Assembly: GCF_963966145.1 (NCBI RefSeq)
Contig: NC_091048.1
Location: 23,188,001-23,252,000 of the forward strand
Source: Tenebrio molitor
Taxonomy: Eukaryota > Arthropoda > Insecta > Coleoptera > Tenebrionidae
Length of the DNA: 64,000 bases
Direction: 5' to 3'
The translations under genes were made by a program, and so were the position numbers. The notes below the pieces were generated by a model that saw only the letters and a program-made list of their open reading frames with translations, was not told where the DNA came from and searched no databases. Shown piece by piece: positions 22,375-32,905 of this stretch (within the stretch, counting starts at the first letter, position 1; each line of letters begins with the position of its first letter).

Positions 22375-23864
22375 ATGAGTATTAGCACGTACAACGAAGA
22401 AATCTTACCGGATTTGTTACCACTTTATTACAAGCGAGTGTTTCCAGTTGCGGTTTTCCACAAATGGCTTTGTTACGGTACGTACAATGTTCTGTTCTAT
22501 TTGGAACATCATTTTTTATAAAATATTATCAACAGGAGACTCGGCGAAATTCAACAGAAGAGAAATATCGTTCACTCTGGTCGGCGACATTTACCTTCGG
22601 TACCAGGCATTCGGTAGCGTGGAAGAGTTTGCACAAGCTCTGCATAAGAGATTTCCCATTAAAATCGACATCGGGGCCGTTTACGAAGAAAGCCTGCACA
22701 TGCGAAGTTGCGTCGGTGCTAAAACCCCACTCGAAAGGGAAGTTGTTTTTGATATTGACATGACAGATTATGATGAGGTGAGGACGTGTTGTTCAGGGGC
22801 AGATGTTTGCTCAAAATGTTGGAAATTTATGGCCATCGCGTGTAAAATATTAGACGCGGCGTTGAAAGAGGATTTCGGTTTTGAAAATATCTTGTGGGTC
22901 TTCTCGGGACGTAGGGGTATTCACTGTTGGGTAGCTGACAAGAAAGCTAGGGCTCTAGATGACAATCAGAGATCTGCCGTTGCCGAGAACTTGCAGATAG
23001 TGAAGGGCGGCCAGACCACCAGGAAGGTGAAACTCCCCCAAAACATTCCTTATTCGCTCCAGTAATTAAGTAGATAATGTTTTGGTAATTTCTTTTAAAC
23101 GAGTCATTTTAGGAGGGCGTTGAGAATTGTTGATCAGTATTTCGAAAAAGCGGTTCTTGTCGAGCAGGACATTTTAGGGACTAACGACCGGGTTAAAGAC
23201 TTTTTGCAAAATGTTGAGGAAAACCTCAGGCCACTGTTTAAAGAGCCAATGCTGAAGCATCAAACTTCAGTGGAGCGGTGGAACGCTTTTCAGAACACTT
23301 TTCAAAAATTGTCCAAAGAGGTAGATGAGTCGAATGAAAATAATAATAATAATAATAATTGTTGTAACGACGAATTTTAGCAAAAATTTCCGAAATATTT
23401 AAAACACATGGTTGAAGAGATTAAGTTATACTATTCATATCCCCGCCTCGATATAAATGTCACCAAAAGCTTAAACCATTTGCTGAAGGCTCCATTCTGC
23501 GTCCATCCTAAGACCGGTAAAATTTCAGTGCCTTTTAAAGCCAAATTCGTCGACAATTTCGATCCCAGCACAGTACCGACAATATGGTAAAGATGACTCT
23601 TCTGATATTCCTTTTTGTGTTCATTTTGGTACTTGCAGTCAAGTTCTTGACGAGATTAACGTCTATGATGCAAAGACAAAGGAGCAAGAAAAGGCTTTAA
23701 TGGAGACGTCCACGCAGTCCCTTGATGAACAGGTCAATGTAAAGATCAAGGACTATAAAAAAACAAGTCTACTGAAATATGTTACGGTTTTTAATGAGTT
23801 TTTGAGAGGGTTACAGAACGCTGCAGCTAAAACTAATTCCGCTAAAAAAGGTAAAAAGTCTTAA
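22375..23864 (+). CDS. Prim1: DNA primase small (catalytic) subunit
   Basis: The RNA-primer polymerase of the DNA polymerase alpha-primase complex, nuclear, acting at replication origins and lagging-strand starts. Exons: 22375-22477, 22536-23061, 23113-23320, 23381-23586 and 23639-23864, joining in phase to 422 residues, close to the family's usual ~420. The catalytic Asp pair is Asp107/Asp109 (VVFDIDMTDYD). Zinc-binding Cys119, Cys120, Cys126 and Cys129 follow (TCCSGADVCSKC). The nucleotide-binding SGRRGIHCW block is at 158-166. LLKAPFCVHPKTGKISVP is a conserved C-terminal block. An alternative last intron (23851-23900) would give an ending GAAMEY with stop at 23920 and 424 residues. The gene is head-to-tail with the reductase 300 bases upstream. 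Confidence 0.95.
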
Positions 23865-24085
23865 TTAGTTGACGATTGAATTTATTTTTGAACATTTTAG
23901 GAGCCGCGATGGAATACTAACACAGATGAGGAATGTGTGCTGTTCTCATTCCAAAGACATATTTTTTTGTAAATCTGAATTTTCAAAAATTAAATTAAAT
24001 TTTTTCATTTTTTTTTATATTTATTGCTACCACTGCGCAACGGGACAATTTCGGAGAGTCGTGGCGAAAATTACGGATGGAACTA

Positions 24086-24367
24086 TACAGGGTGATTTTG
24101 AAAGTTGTGTAGATATTTTCATCACGAGCTACTGGCTTCATGTAGAACTCGGAAAAAATGTTTAAAAAATTCTGTCAAAAAATAAAATGACATTTATTTT
24201 TTGAGCTACAATTTTTTTAAATTGCTTTTAGTTTTTTACGTTGTCCTACAACCTCGTAGGTAAAATTTCGGCACATTTTAAAAATACACCCTGTATATCA
24301 TATTTTATAAATCGTATACCAATGCGGTTTCCTTGTTTTAAAACATATTTATAGGTTACTTCGCAGG
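24086..24367 (+). mobile_element. TACAGGGTGATTTTGAAAG MITE, one arm plus centre
   Basis: It starts TACAGGGTGATTTTGAAAG and carries CACGAGCTACTGGCTTCATG and ACCTCGTAGGTAAAATTTCG, then the centre with CCAATGCGGTTTCCTTG. Fuller palindromic copies lie at 39615-40140 and 49579-49962. The right arm is missing here. Confidence 0.7.
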
Positions 24368-24386
24368 AAAATCAGATACTGAAACA

Positions 24387-24406
24387 TCAGGTCAGGTCAG
24401 GTCAGG
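24387..24406 (+). repeat. Interstitial (TCAGG)4 telomere-type array
   Basis: Four exact TCAGG units. TCAGG is the telomeric repeat of many beetles. Similar short runs occur at 58739 and 61865. The array is flanked by GATACTGAAACA and TACTGAAAAC. Confidence 0.75.
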
Positions 24407-25528
24407 TACTGAAAACAGTTCAAAGTGTTTGGCGAGAATTATTATTAGGCTGGGGCCACACTACAGACTTTTTATCGGCCGACAATTTAGTTGGTTCTTA
24501 ATAAGTATGAGGACTTATGTGAGTGCGCACACTAGAGCGATTGTAGTCGGCCGACAGATTGATCGAAAAATAGTTGGAATTCCCTTCCAACAAGAAAGTT
24601 GGCCAACTACTGATAGAGCATGGTGTACAATGCGAGTGCGCACATTCACCGACTATCCGGTCGGTGATCCACACATATTATCAACATATTATGCGTGCAG
24701 TGGCTCTCTGCAGTGAAAAAATTTTGATTTTTAATTTAAACCTATGTCAAGTCTCATATGTAATTAATTAATATCGCGTAAGATTTATTAAGATACCAAC
24801 AAAAGTAGGAAATATTCGAGAAAAAAATGAGACGTGCTTTATTATTTAAATATCTATAATTCAGAATACCAAAAATGAAAAAAGATCATGAATTCGAATG
24901 AACTTTTAAATTCTATTAGGACCCCTCATAAAGTTTAAATTTTTGTTTCTTTTACTTTCTCCTTTATTGATCCGACACGTTTTTTTAAACCACCTTTGCA
25001 ATCCCTTTTTTATTGCTGTCTTCTCCGCCTTCACATTACCCTTATTCCTTAATTAGTGACTCGTTATTAGAATTGAAGAAATTGAAAAAAGACCAGCTTT
25101 ATGTAGTAAATCAGCAGTGACTCCTCGCACAGTGCAAAAATCTTGATTTTTATTTTATGATTATGAAAGTTGTTCAATATGTTGAACTAAAGGATATCTT
25201 TATCATACAGGTGTCCCCAAAAAAGAAGACGAGTCCATAACTCCGTTATTTATCGGAAGATTTTAATTATCTGTACACCAAATTAAATGATTGTTAATAG
25301 GCTACAAAATGGCCTAATAAATTCGGTGCGACGATGGGCGGCAAGCGGTCGGCGGCATTTTCACCGTGCTCGTGAAAAGAAAACATATTCACCACAAAAT
25401 ATGCAAGCTGAACTAAAATGAGATCTAGTAAAGTTATGTTGCATGTATACGTATTTGTTCACCCAATAAAAACTTCACAGTAACAAATTAAGTAGTGTAA
25501 ACAATCTCGGCCGGGACAGGTCTTAGGC

Positions 25529-25983
25529 TTAGTCTGGCACTTCTCTGTAGGGCACCTCCGAGGTGACGTTGAAGCCCTCGAAGTAGTGGGTGAGAAACTC
25601 GAAGGTGGGCCTGTTCTCGGGCTTGGCGTCCCAGCAGGTCAGCATGATGTGGTAGATCTCGTCGGGGAGGACGTGCGACGTCGGCTTGGGCATCCTGTAG
25701 CCCTTCTCGACCATGTCGATGACCTCGCGGCCGTGCATGCCCGGGTAGGGCACCTGTCCGTACGTGAACAGCTCCATGAGGAAGATCCCGTACGACCAGA
25801 CGTCCGACTTGATCGAGAACTTCCCGTAGACTATCGCCTCCGGGGCCGTCCACTTGACCGGGAACCGCGCCCCCTGCTTCGGGCAGTACTCGTTGTCCTC
25901 GATCACCCGCGCCAGCCCGAAGTCGCAGATCTTGGCGATGTTGTTCTCGCCGACGAGGACGCTCCGCGCGGCGAGGAAGAAAA
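25529..25983 (-). pseudogene. Src42A-type tyrosine kinase C-terminal fragment (retrocopy)
   Basis: About 148 codons of a Src-family non-receptor tyrosine kinase, open from an LAAR-S-VLVGENN junction to a stop after PYREVPD. Present: DFGLA (magnesium binding), the activation-loop Tyr (NEYCPKQGARFPVKW), APE (TAPEAIVYGKFSIKSD), FLMELFTYGQVPYPGMHG, and the C-terminal regulatory Tyr in SEVPYREV. Missing: SH3, SH2, the kinase N-lobe and the HRD catalytic loop, cut at the LINE junction near 25977. The GC-rich coding differs sharply from its surroundings. It cannot encode an active kinase. The wording is closest to Src42A; the parent gene is not in this window. Confidence 0.85.
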
Positions 25984-27973
25984 AGGAACCTGTGAGCGAG
26001 AAAATAACAATACAAGAATGGGAAGAGTACTTCATGAGACTGCTGGAAGGGAGGAAAGAAGAAGGAAAGGTGGGAACACAAAGGAAAGAGAAGCAGACGG
26101 TGATGGAGGAAACAGAAATCACAGCGGAGGAGGTGGGAAGACACATAAGATACTTGAAAAAGAGAAAGGCACCGGGATGGGACGGGGTGCAAAATGAAGC
26201 GTGGATGTATGGGACTGAAAGAATGGTAGAGAGAATGGTGGAACTGATGAATGGGGTATGGAGAGGAGAGGGATTCCCGGAGGACTGGAGAGAAGGCGTA
26301 ATCTGCCCAATTTTTAAAAAAGGCGAGAAAAATAGAGCGGAAAACTACCGAGGAATAACTCTCCCGAACACGGGGTATAAGTTGTATGCGTCTGTTTTGA
26401 GCGAAAGGATGAAGAGGGAAATCGAGGAAAAGGGAGTGTTGCCGGATAGTCAGGCAGGGTTCAGAAAGGGAAGGGGTACTGTGGACAATGTGTACATCCT
26501 GGACCATTTAGCAAGGAACGAATTGAGGAAGAAAGGGGGGAGGATGTACGCATTGTTCATAGACTTCAAGGCGGCGTTCGACAAGGTTGACAGAGTGAAA
26601 ATGTTTGAATGTATGAGAGAAAGAGGAATAAGTGAATGGCTGGTGCGGAAGGTCGAGGAGATATATGCGAGAACGAGGAACAAGGTGAAGGTGGGAGAGA
26701 AAGAGGGCGAATGGTTTGAGACAACAAAGGGAGTGAGACAGGGCTGCCCGCTCAGTCCCCTGCTGTTCACGATATACGTAGCGGATGTGGACGAAATGTT
26801 GAAGAAAGCGCAGGCGGGGGGGGGGGTTGTAGTGGGTAGGGAGAAAGTATGGAGCCTGGCGTTTGCGGACGACATGGTGATTGTGGCAAAGAGTGAGAGA
26901 GAGATGAAAGAAATGATGAGGAACCTGGAAAAGTATGTGAGAAAGAAAAAGCTGGAAGTGAATGTAGAGAGGACAAAAATGATGGTGTTCAGCAAGAGAA
27001 AGAGGAAGAATGAGGAGAGCGAGTGGAAGTGGGAAGAAAGCAAGATAGAAAGAGTGAGCGAGTTTAAGTACCTGGGCTACACCTTCAACGAGAGGGCCAC
27101 AGTCAGGGCGCAAGTGAGAGAGGTAGTGAGGAAGGCGAACAAGGTAGTTGGATGTGTGTGGGGAATAGGAGAGAGAATGTGGGGAGGCGAGTTCGGGAGG
27201 AGAATGATGATGTTCGAGAGCATGGTGGAGAGCGTGCTGATGTACGGAGCAGAGATATGGGGATGGAAGGAACGGGAGGAGGTGGAGAGGGTGCAAGAGA
27301 AATATTTGAGATGGGTGCTAGGAGTGGACAGAGAAACACCAGGGTACATAGTGAGGGAAGAGTGCAAGAGGAGCAAGCTGAGAGTAAAAGCGGGAAAGAG
27401 AGCGGCAAAGTTCGAGGACAGAATGGCAGGGAAGAATGCAGGATACTGACTGAGTGCTATAGAGAAAAGAAAAAGAACGCGGATGAGAAGGAGAGAGAGA
27501 AGTACTGTAGGAGGAACGGGTATGCCAGAGAGGAAGTGGAAAGAATGAGAGCGGAAGGAAGATGGATGTGTGCGGAGCTGAGCGAGAGGGACAGAGATAC
27601 GGACAAGCAGGAGAGAAGGGAGAGAATCAGAGAAGCGAGGTACAACAGGGAGTATGAAAGGTGCGTGACAGAGGAGGTTCCGGTGTATCTGGGGAGAGAG
27701 AGCACGAAAGAAAGGAAAATGATGGCGAGATTTAGATGTGGGAACGAAGAGAGAGAAAATAAGTACTGGATGGAGGAGGAGGAAAGAATGTGCAGGATGT
27801 GCCGTGAGGAGAGAGAGACGATCGAGCACATGTGGAGAGGATGCGGTGAAATGAGAGAAAGGGAGGAAAAGGAACGGGGAGAAATACTGAACGAAGACGG
27901 AAGAGAGATAGGATGGATGAAAGAGGTATGGAAGAGGAGGGAAAGGATAGGGAAGGAGAGGGGTGGGGAATAA
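25978..27973 (+). pseudogene. Non-LTR retrotransposon ORF2 remnant (RT plus CCHC tail), frameshifted
   Basis: The frame open to 27449 carries EEVGRHIRYLKKRKAPGWDG, NYRGITLPNTGYKLYASVL, SQAGFRKGRGTVDN, YALFIDFKAAFDKVDR, GVRQGCPLSPLLF and the catalytic FADDMVIV. Near 27430 the frame shifts and continues to 27973 with a basic, Arg/Glu-rich C-terminus ending in a CCHC motif (MCRMCREERETIEHMW, then C). The endonuclease part is absent. Strong purine bias on the plus strand explains the many antisense ORFs here. The clade is jockey/R1-like by style. Confidence 0.85.
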
Positions 27974-28933
27974 AAGAAAATGTAGGTTAATTTAAAAAAG
28001 AAAAAAGAATGATTTTGGAATTGTAAGTTTATTTAGAACTGTAAAGTATAGGAATCCTTTAAAGCCCGTAGGGTAAAATAAAGTAAAGTAGTAGTAGTAG
28101 TAGTATGGCCTAATAAATTCAAGTATAGCCCCATGGACTTCAAGGGTAAACTGTCAAAAAAAAATTTTTTAAATGGGATTACATATTTTTTTTTAGTAAT
28201 TCTGATAGAGATTTTTATTCTGAAAATAACAGTGTATCACAAGTATACACTTAAATACCAAAAATTCACAAAAAAAAATGTAAAAAAACGCTACTATCGT
28301 CTATGTTCCATTTTACGCTAAACATTGGGGGCATATCTGCGCAATCCCACATATTATTATTTGTCATTTGTTTTTCTAGCTACCTTAATTTGGTTATTAC
28401 ATTGTAACGCAATGCATTTTGATAGCTTTTCGCTTGGTGCTCGTCATTTGTTTCAAAAGTTAGTGTTATTTTTTTTTATGTCAAGTTATACTTGTGATAC
28501 ATTGTTGTTTTTAGAATTAAAATCTCTATCAGAATTACTAAAAAAAAGTATGTAATCCCATTTGAAAAAAAATATTTTGACAGTTTAGTCTTGAAGCCCT
28601 TGGAACTATACGTCAATTTATTAAGCCGTTTTGTAGCCTATTAAAAACCATTTAATTTGGTGTATATATAATTAAAATCATCCGATAAATAAGGGAGTTG
28701 TGGACACGTCTTTTTTTTTGGGGACACTCTGTATGTCAGATGTCATATTTATTTAAATTGTGTTGATTTTGTCAACTGTGCATAAGCAGTCGGCTGATTA
28801 ATAGTCGACTGTCTGCGCACCAACGCCACCAACAGCCAACCAAACAGTTTAGTTTGCCTGGTGTGCGCGGAAGCTACCCAATCGGACTAAATTATCGGCC
28901 GATTATTTAGTCTGTACTGTGGCCCTAGCCTTA

Positions 28934-29114
28934 AGCTTGTTTGACACGATACTAAATTTTTGAGAAAATTTACTAGTAAATGAGAGAGGACCAATGAACG
29001 ATCAGGATCTGACAAAGACAGACTATGATCCTGATCGTTCATTGGTCCTGTCGAGGGTCTCTCTCATTTTCTAACAAATTTACTACGAAATTTAGCATCG
29101 TGTCAAACAAGCTT
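28934..29114. repeat. Palindromic hairpin element (AGCTTGTTTGACACGAT arms)
   Basis: AAGCTTGTTTGACACGATAC at 28933 and its near reverse complement GCATCGTGTCAAACAAGCTT end this unit. An inner palindrome around GACCAATGAACGATCAGGAT and ATCCTGATCGTTCATTGGTC covers most of it. It directly abuts the TTA of the Harbinger-like MITE. Confidence 0.7.
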
Positions 29115-29570
29115 TAGTCGTCATATTTGGTTTGTATGTAATAGGTACGTTTATGCTATATTTGGATATATTAACTAGTTGTACAAACAGTGTTACCAAT
29201 ACTGAACAAAAATCAAATAAAATAAATAACAAAAAAATTAATAATTACATATTTTAATTTTTCTACCCCTTCCTGTTTTCCGCACAATGACGCTATCGCT
29301 AATTTTTTAAATGGCAAAAATGAAAAAAGGATAACAGAAAGTTCGATATTACACAGAAATGTTTACAAAAAATTTATTCTAATAGGAAAATGATGTATGG
29401 CTGAATTTGTACCTACATCAGGTAAATAATTTTGAAATTATTAGAAACTGTTTTACGAGCATTCGTACTTAACAATACTCGTCTATCGACTCGTACTGCA
29501 AACCGTACTCATGCTCGCAAACGTGCAGTTTCTGGCCTAGTGATACAAATAACTTTTTCTAATTTTGACA
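29115..29570. other. Intergenic, nothing recognised
   Basis: AT-rich sequence without recognised features, ending in CTAATTTTGACA, which has an inverted partner after the foldback element at 31406. Confidence 0.4.
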
Positions 29571-30301
29571 TACAGGGTGTCCCCAAAAAAGAAGACGAGT
29601 CCATAACTGCGTTATTTATCGGAAGATTTTAATTATCTGTACGCCAAATTAAATGGCTGTCAATAGGCTACAAAATGACCTAATAAATTCAAGTATAACC
29701 CAATGGGCTTCAAGGGTAAACTGTCAAAATATTTTTTTTTCAAACAGGATTACATATTTTTTTTTAGTAATTCTGATATAGATTTTTATTCTGAAAACAA
29801 AAATGTATCACAAATATACACTTAAATACCAAAAATTCACAAAAAAAAAATGTAAAAAACGCTACTATCGTCTATGTTCCATTTTGCGCTAAACATTGGC
29901 GGCATATCTGCGCAATCCCACATGTTATTTGTCATTTGTTTTTCCAGCTACTTTAATTTGGTTATTACACTGTAACGCAGTGCATTTTGATAGCTTTTCG
30001 CTTGACGCTCGTCATTTGTTTCAAAAATTAATGTTATTTTTTTTAACGTGAAGTTACACTTGTGATACATTGTTGTTTTCAGAATTAAAATTTCTATCAG
30101 AATTACTAATAAAAATTATGTAATCCCATTTGAAAAAAAATATTTTGACAGTTTACCCTTGAAGCCCATAGGGCTATACTTGAATTTATTAGGCCATTTT
30201 GTAGCCTATTAACAACCATTTAATTTGGTGTATAGATAATTAAAATCCTCCGATAAATAAGGGAGCTATGGACTCGTCTTTTTTTTTGGGGACACTCTGT
30301 A
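29571..30301 (+). mobile_element. Palindromic TACAGGGTGTCCCC MITE, copy 2 (intact)
   Basis: 731 bases with long inverted arms: TACAGGGTGTCCCCAAAAAA on the left, TTTTTTTTGGGGACACTCTGTA on the right. Internal pairs include AATTCTGATATAGATTTTTA and AAATTTCTATCAGAATTACT. No transposase. TA at each end fits a Tc1/mariner-type target. Its right end abuts the foldback element. Confidence 0.8.
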
Positions 30302-31405
30302 TAAAGTGACACTTTTCAAAATTAATTGACGTTGGGAAACGTCACACTTTTCGTAACTGGTTACGAAAAGTAAAATCTTTCCTAACTGGTTAGGAAAAAT
30401 TTATTGTATCATCAATTTGACACTGTCATATTTTTTGTTTTTAAGCAAAATAACCGTGCCTACTTACCTACTTGATATTTTAACACAATAATAATTTATT
30501 ATTAATGAAATTCATTACTTCGTTTAACGTTTGAAGAAACTTTTTTCTGTCAAAATTAGAAAAAATCTTGTATGTAACACTTTAGGAAATGCAATTTTGT
30601 GTAACTCGTGTGATTTTGCGGGATCTCGCTGCGCTCGTCCCGCAAATATTCCACTCGTTACACAAAATAACGCATTTCCTAACTGGTTACATAAATAGCT
30701 AATTTGCGTTTTGTATAAGTCTTTGCAGTACTAGTCCGGAAAATTCAATTTTCCTGCGCGTAAATAAGCAGGAAAATGTTGTTTCCAAGACTATTTCCAG
30801 AAAAAAGAATTACTCCATTAAAATCCTCGAATGAAAAACAGTAAAAATTGTTAGTATTAGTTCTTTCTTCAAAAAACTGTAAAGTTTTTACCGCACAAAA
30901 ACATTTTCACTTACTTTTTCGTTTCAATTGATGATTATTATCCCATGAGCGAAGTGTCAAATTAAGGGTTAGAAAAATGTAAAAAAAATATTCGATTAAA
31001 AAATAGCTATTTATGTAACCAGTTAGGAAATGCGTTATTTTGTGTAACGAGTGGAATATTTGCGGGACGAGCGCAGCGAGATCCCGCAAAATCACACGAG
31101 TTACACAAAATTGCATTTCCTAAAGTGTTACATACAAAATTTTTTCTAATTTTGACAAAAAAAAGTTTCTTCAAACGTTAAACGAAGTAATGAATTTCAT
31201 TAATAATAAATTATTATTGTGTTAAAATATCAAGTAGGTAAGTAGGCACGGTTATTTTGCTTAAAAACAAAAAATATGACAGTGTCAAATTGATGATACA
31301 ATAAATTTTTCCTAACCAGTTAGGAAAGATTTTACTTTTCGTAACCAGTTACGAAAAGTGTGACGTTTCCCAACGTCAATTAATTTTGAAAAGTGTCACT
31401 TTATA
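30300..31405. mobile_element. 1.1-kb foldback element with ~400-bp inverted arms
   Basis: The left arm (30300-30703) and right arm (31003-31405) are near-perfect reverse complements, from TATAAAGTGACAC/GTGTCACTTTATA inward through GTTACGAAAAGTAAAATC, GTGCCTACTTACCTACTTG and GCGGGATCTCGCTGCGCTCG to ATAAATAGCT. A spacer of about 300 bases separates them. There is no coding capacity. Confidence 0.8.
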
Positions 31406-32905
31406 TGTCAAAATTAGAAAAATATCAATATGTTTATTTTAAAGAGTTCTATTGGTGATTAAATTTATTACGTGGACTTCCATAACACTGTATAATATCG
31501 ACATTCAGCTATGTGAGTGTCTTTTTCATCTTGAAACAATTAATTTTTGTGGAAATTCAATGTAAACTTGGAATTTCATTATCCCTTCCCGCTTTTAAAA
31601 ATTATTATCTTTCGAATCGTAGCGTTGGTCCAAAGGTCATACATACCTACTACACGGAGATAAATAAGAATTTAATAGATCACGGTCACTGTGCGAAAAT
31701 GAAAAACTGTCGAAAAAATGGAAATTATCTAAAATTTTTCTCTTAAAAAATTTAAATTGACCTGTCCGAGTTGTTTTCGAAAAACTCAACACGGAAGAAA
31801 ATATTTCCATTATTTCAAACTTTTGAGGCTCACTGTATGGTATTCTTGTTGAAATGAGCCCTGCAAAATTCTTGCCCTACAATTTTTATTATCACTTCTA
31901 ATTAAAAAATCGTATACCATGATAGCTATTTGTGCAATTAGTTAGGAAATGTAATTTTTTTCCGTATTAGGCATGGGATTTTTGATTGAGGCGATAGCCG
32001 AGCCTAAAAAAAATTAATTGACCTCAAATAATAGTTATTTATGTATAAAGGGCAGAATCAGGACATTATGGAACGAGGGAATGTTTAAAGCCCGTGGAAC
32101 GAGGGTTTTTAAATTCCCGAGGGCCATAATCCACAATTATGCCCGTAGTTGTCGGTGTACACGGCGCTCAATAATGTCAGGGCTTATTTGTTCTATTTCA
32201 GCGCGAATTCTCTGTCGTAAATTTTCTAAATTGTTTGGTCTATTAAAGTAAATCTTCTATTTTAACTAAACCCGGACAAAAATATGTTTACATTAAAATT
32301 TAAATTAAATTTTTGAAGTAAAATTTGTCATTTTCTCAAAAAAAAATGTCATGTAAGGTACCAATTTTTTTCATTGATTGTTTAGGTAGTAGGAAAGTCT
32401 ATCCGAAAAAGAACAAAAAAGTGGGGGTTGCCTTTTAAAAAATTGGTAATGACGTCGTTGCGCAAAAACCAATGACGCCATTTAAACAAGTTGCACGTCA
32501 CGTGATGGCATTTTTCGAAATAAAGTCGACTCGTCCGAGTGATTTTCCTAAAAACATCACATAATGCTATTATGAATTTTGTTCCAAACTTTATCTGTAG
32601 ATGTAAAAAAAGTGTAGATGTTGCAAGTATGCGATATCAGTAATGTTCATGTAGAGGGAATATAATGTATAGCGAAAAATAGTAAAAGCGACAAGAATAA
32701 CTCCCACCATCACCATGACGGGGAGCGCGAACTATACTATTTTCCGCCTAACCCTAGTAATGTATTCGAAATACTCTTAATTTTCCGGTGAACTGTATAA
32801 AAATTATATGTGCCGCATAACAAACTACAATTACATAGTACCACATCAACAATCACTTCTTTTATATATTATTATGGTGGTACCAGCACTGAACCATTTG
32901 GAGCA
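31406..32905. other. Intergenic downstream of DUF229 gene a
   Basis: No gene was recognised. A small hairpin-like region around 32045-32150 contains GGAACGAGGG repeated twice (32069, 32096) and GGGCATAAT/ATTATGCCC-like pieces, resembling the other palindromic repeats of the window. Confidence 0.4.

Larger units (their letters stand above)
23865..24447. other. Intergenic with half a palindromic MITE and a TCAGG array
   Basis: Apart from the alternative primase last exon (23901-23920), this contains only the repeat half at 24086-24367 and the TCAGG array at 24387-24406, both listed separately. Confidence 0.5.
25325..28104 (+). mobile_element. LINE chimera carrying an antisense Src42A copy, 16-bp target duplication
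   Basis: The 2,780-base insertion is flanked by exact direct repeats ATGGCCTAATAAATTC (25309-25324 and 28105-28120). From left to right it holds Src42A 3'UTR-like and coding sequence in antisense (25325 to about 25977), then a plus-strand LINE ORF2 remnant, an AATAAAGTAAAG 3'UTR end and a (GTA)n tail (about 28086-28104). The single duplication implies one integration event for the whole chimera. Confidence 0.8.
25206..28733 (+). mobile_element. Palindromic TACAG..GTGTCCCC MITE, copy 1, split by a retroinsertion
   Basis: The left end TACAGGTGTCCCCAAAAAAG and right end TTTTTTTGGGGACACTCTGT are long inverted arms (over 200 bases). The intact copy at 29571-30301 is 731 bases. Here the left part stops at 25324 within AATGGCCTAATAAATTC and resumes at 28105 with the same bases, showing that the LINE-kinase chimera inserted into this MITE. 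The ends suggest a Tc1/mariner-type TA target. Confidence 0.8.
24448..28930 (+). mobile_element. TTA-flanked MITE (PIF/Harbinger-like), interrupted by nested insertions
   Basis: The left terminus GGCTGGGGCCACACTACAGA (24448) and the right terminus, the reverse complement of GGCTAGGGCCACAGTACAGA (ending 28930), are inverted repeats that extend with ATCGGCCGA-type sequence. TTA occurs immediately outside both ends (24445-24447, 28931-28933), a 3-bp target duplication typical of PIF/Harbinger elements. Without the nested 3.5-kb insertion the unit is about 0.95 kb. No transposase of its own is visible. Confidence 0.75.

Noticed and set aside
23321..23380. Coding Asn-rich tract in the primase gene
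   Set aside because: This is a 60-base intron containing an (AAT)n run; splicing joins SKE to QKFPKYL and restores the conserved sequence.
25586..26197. 203-codon plus-strand ORF
   Set aside because: It reads antisense through the Src42A fragment and out of frame into the LINE; an artefact of the chimera.
26450..27831. Long minus-strand ORFs (up to 262 codons) rich in Ser, Pro, Leu and His
   Set aside because: They are antisense to the LINE reverse transcriptase; the purine-rich coding strand depletes stop codons on the other strand.
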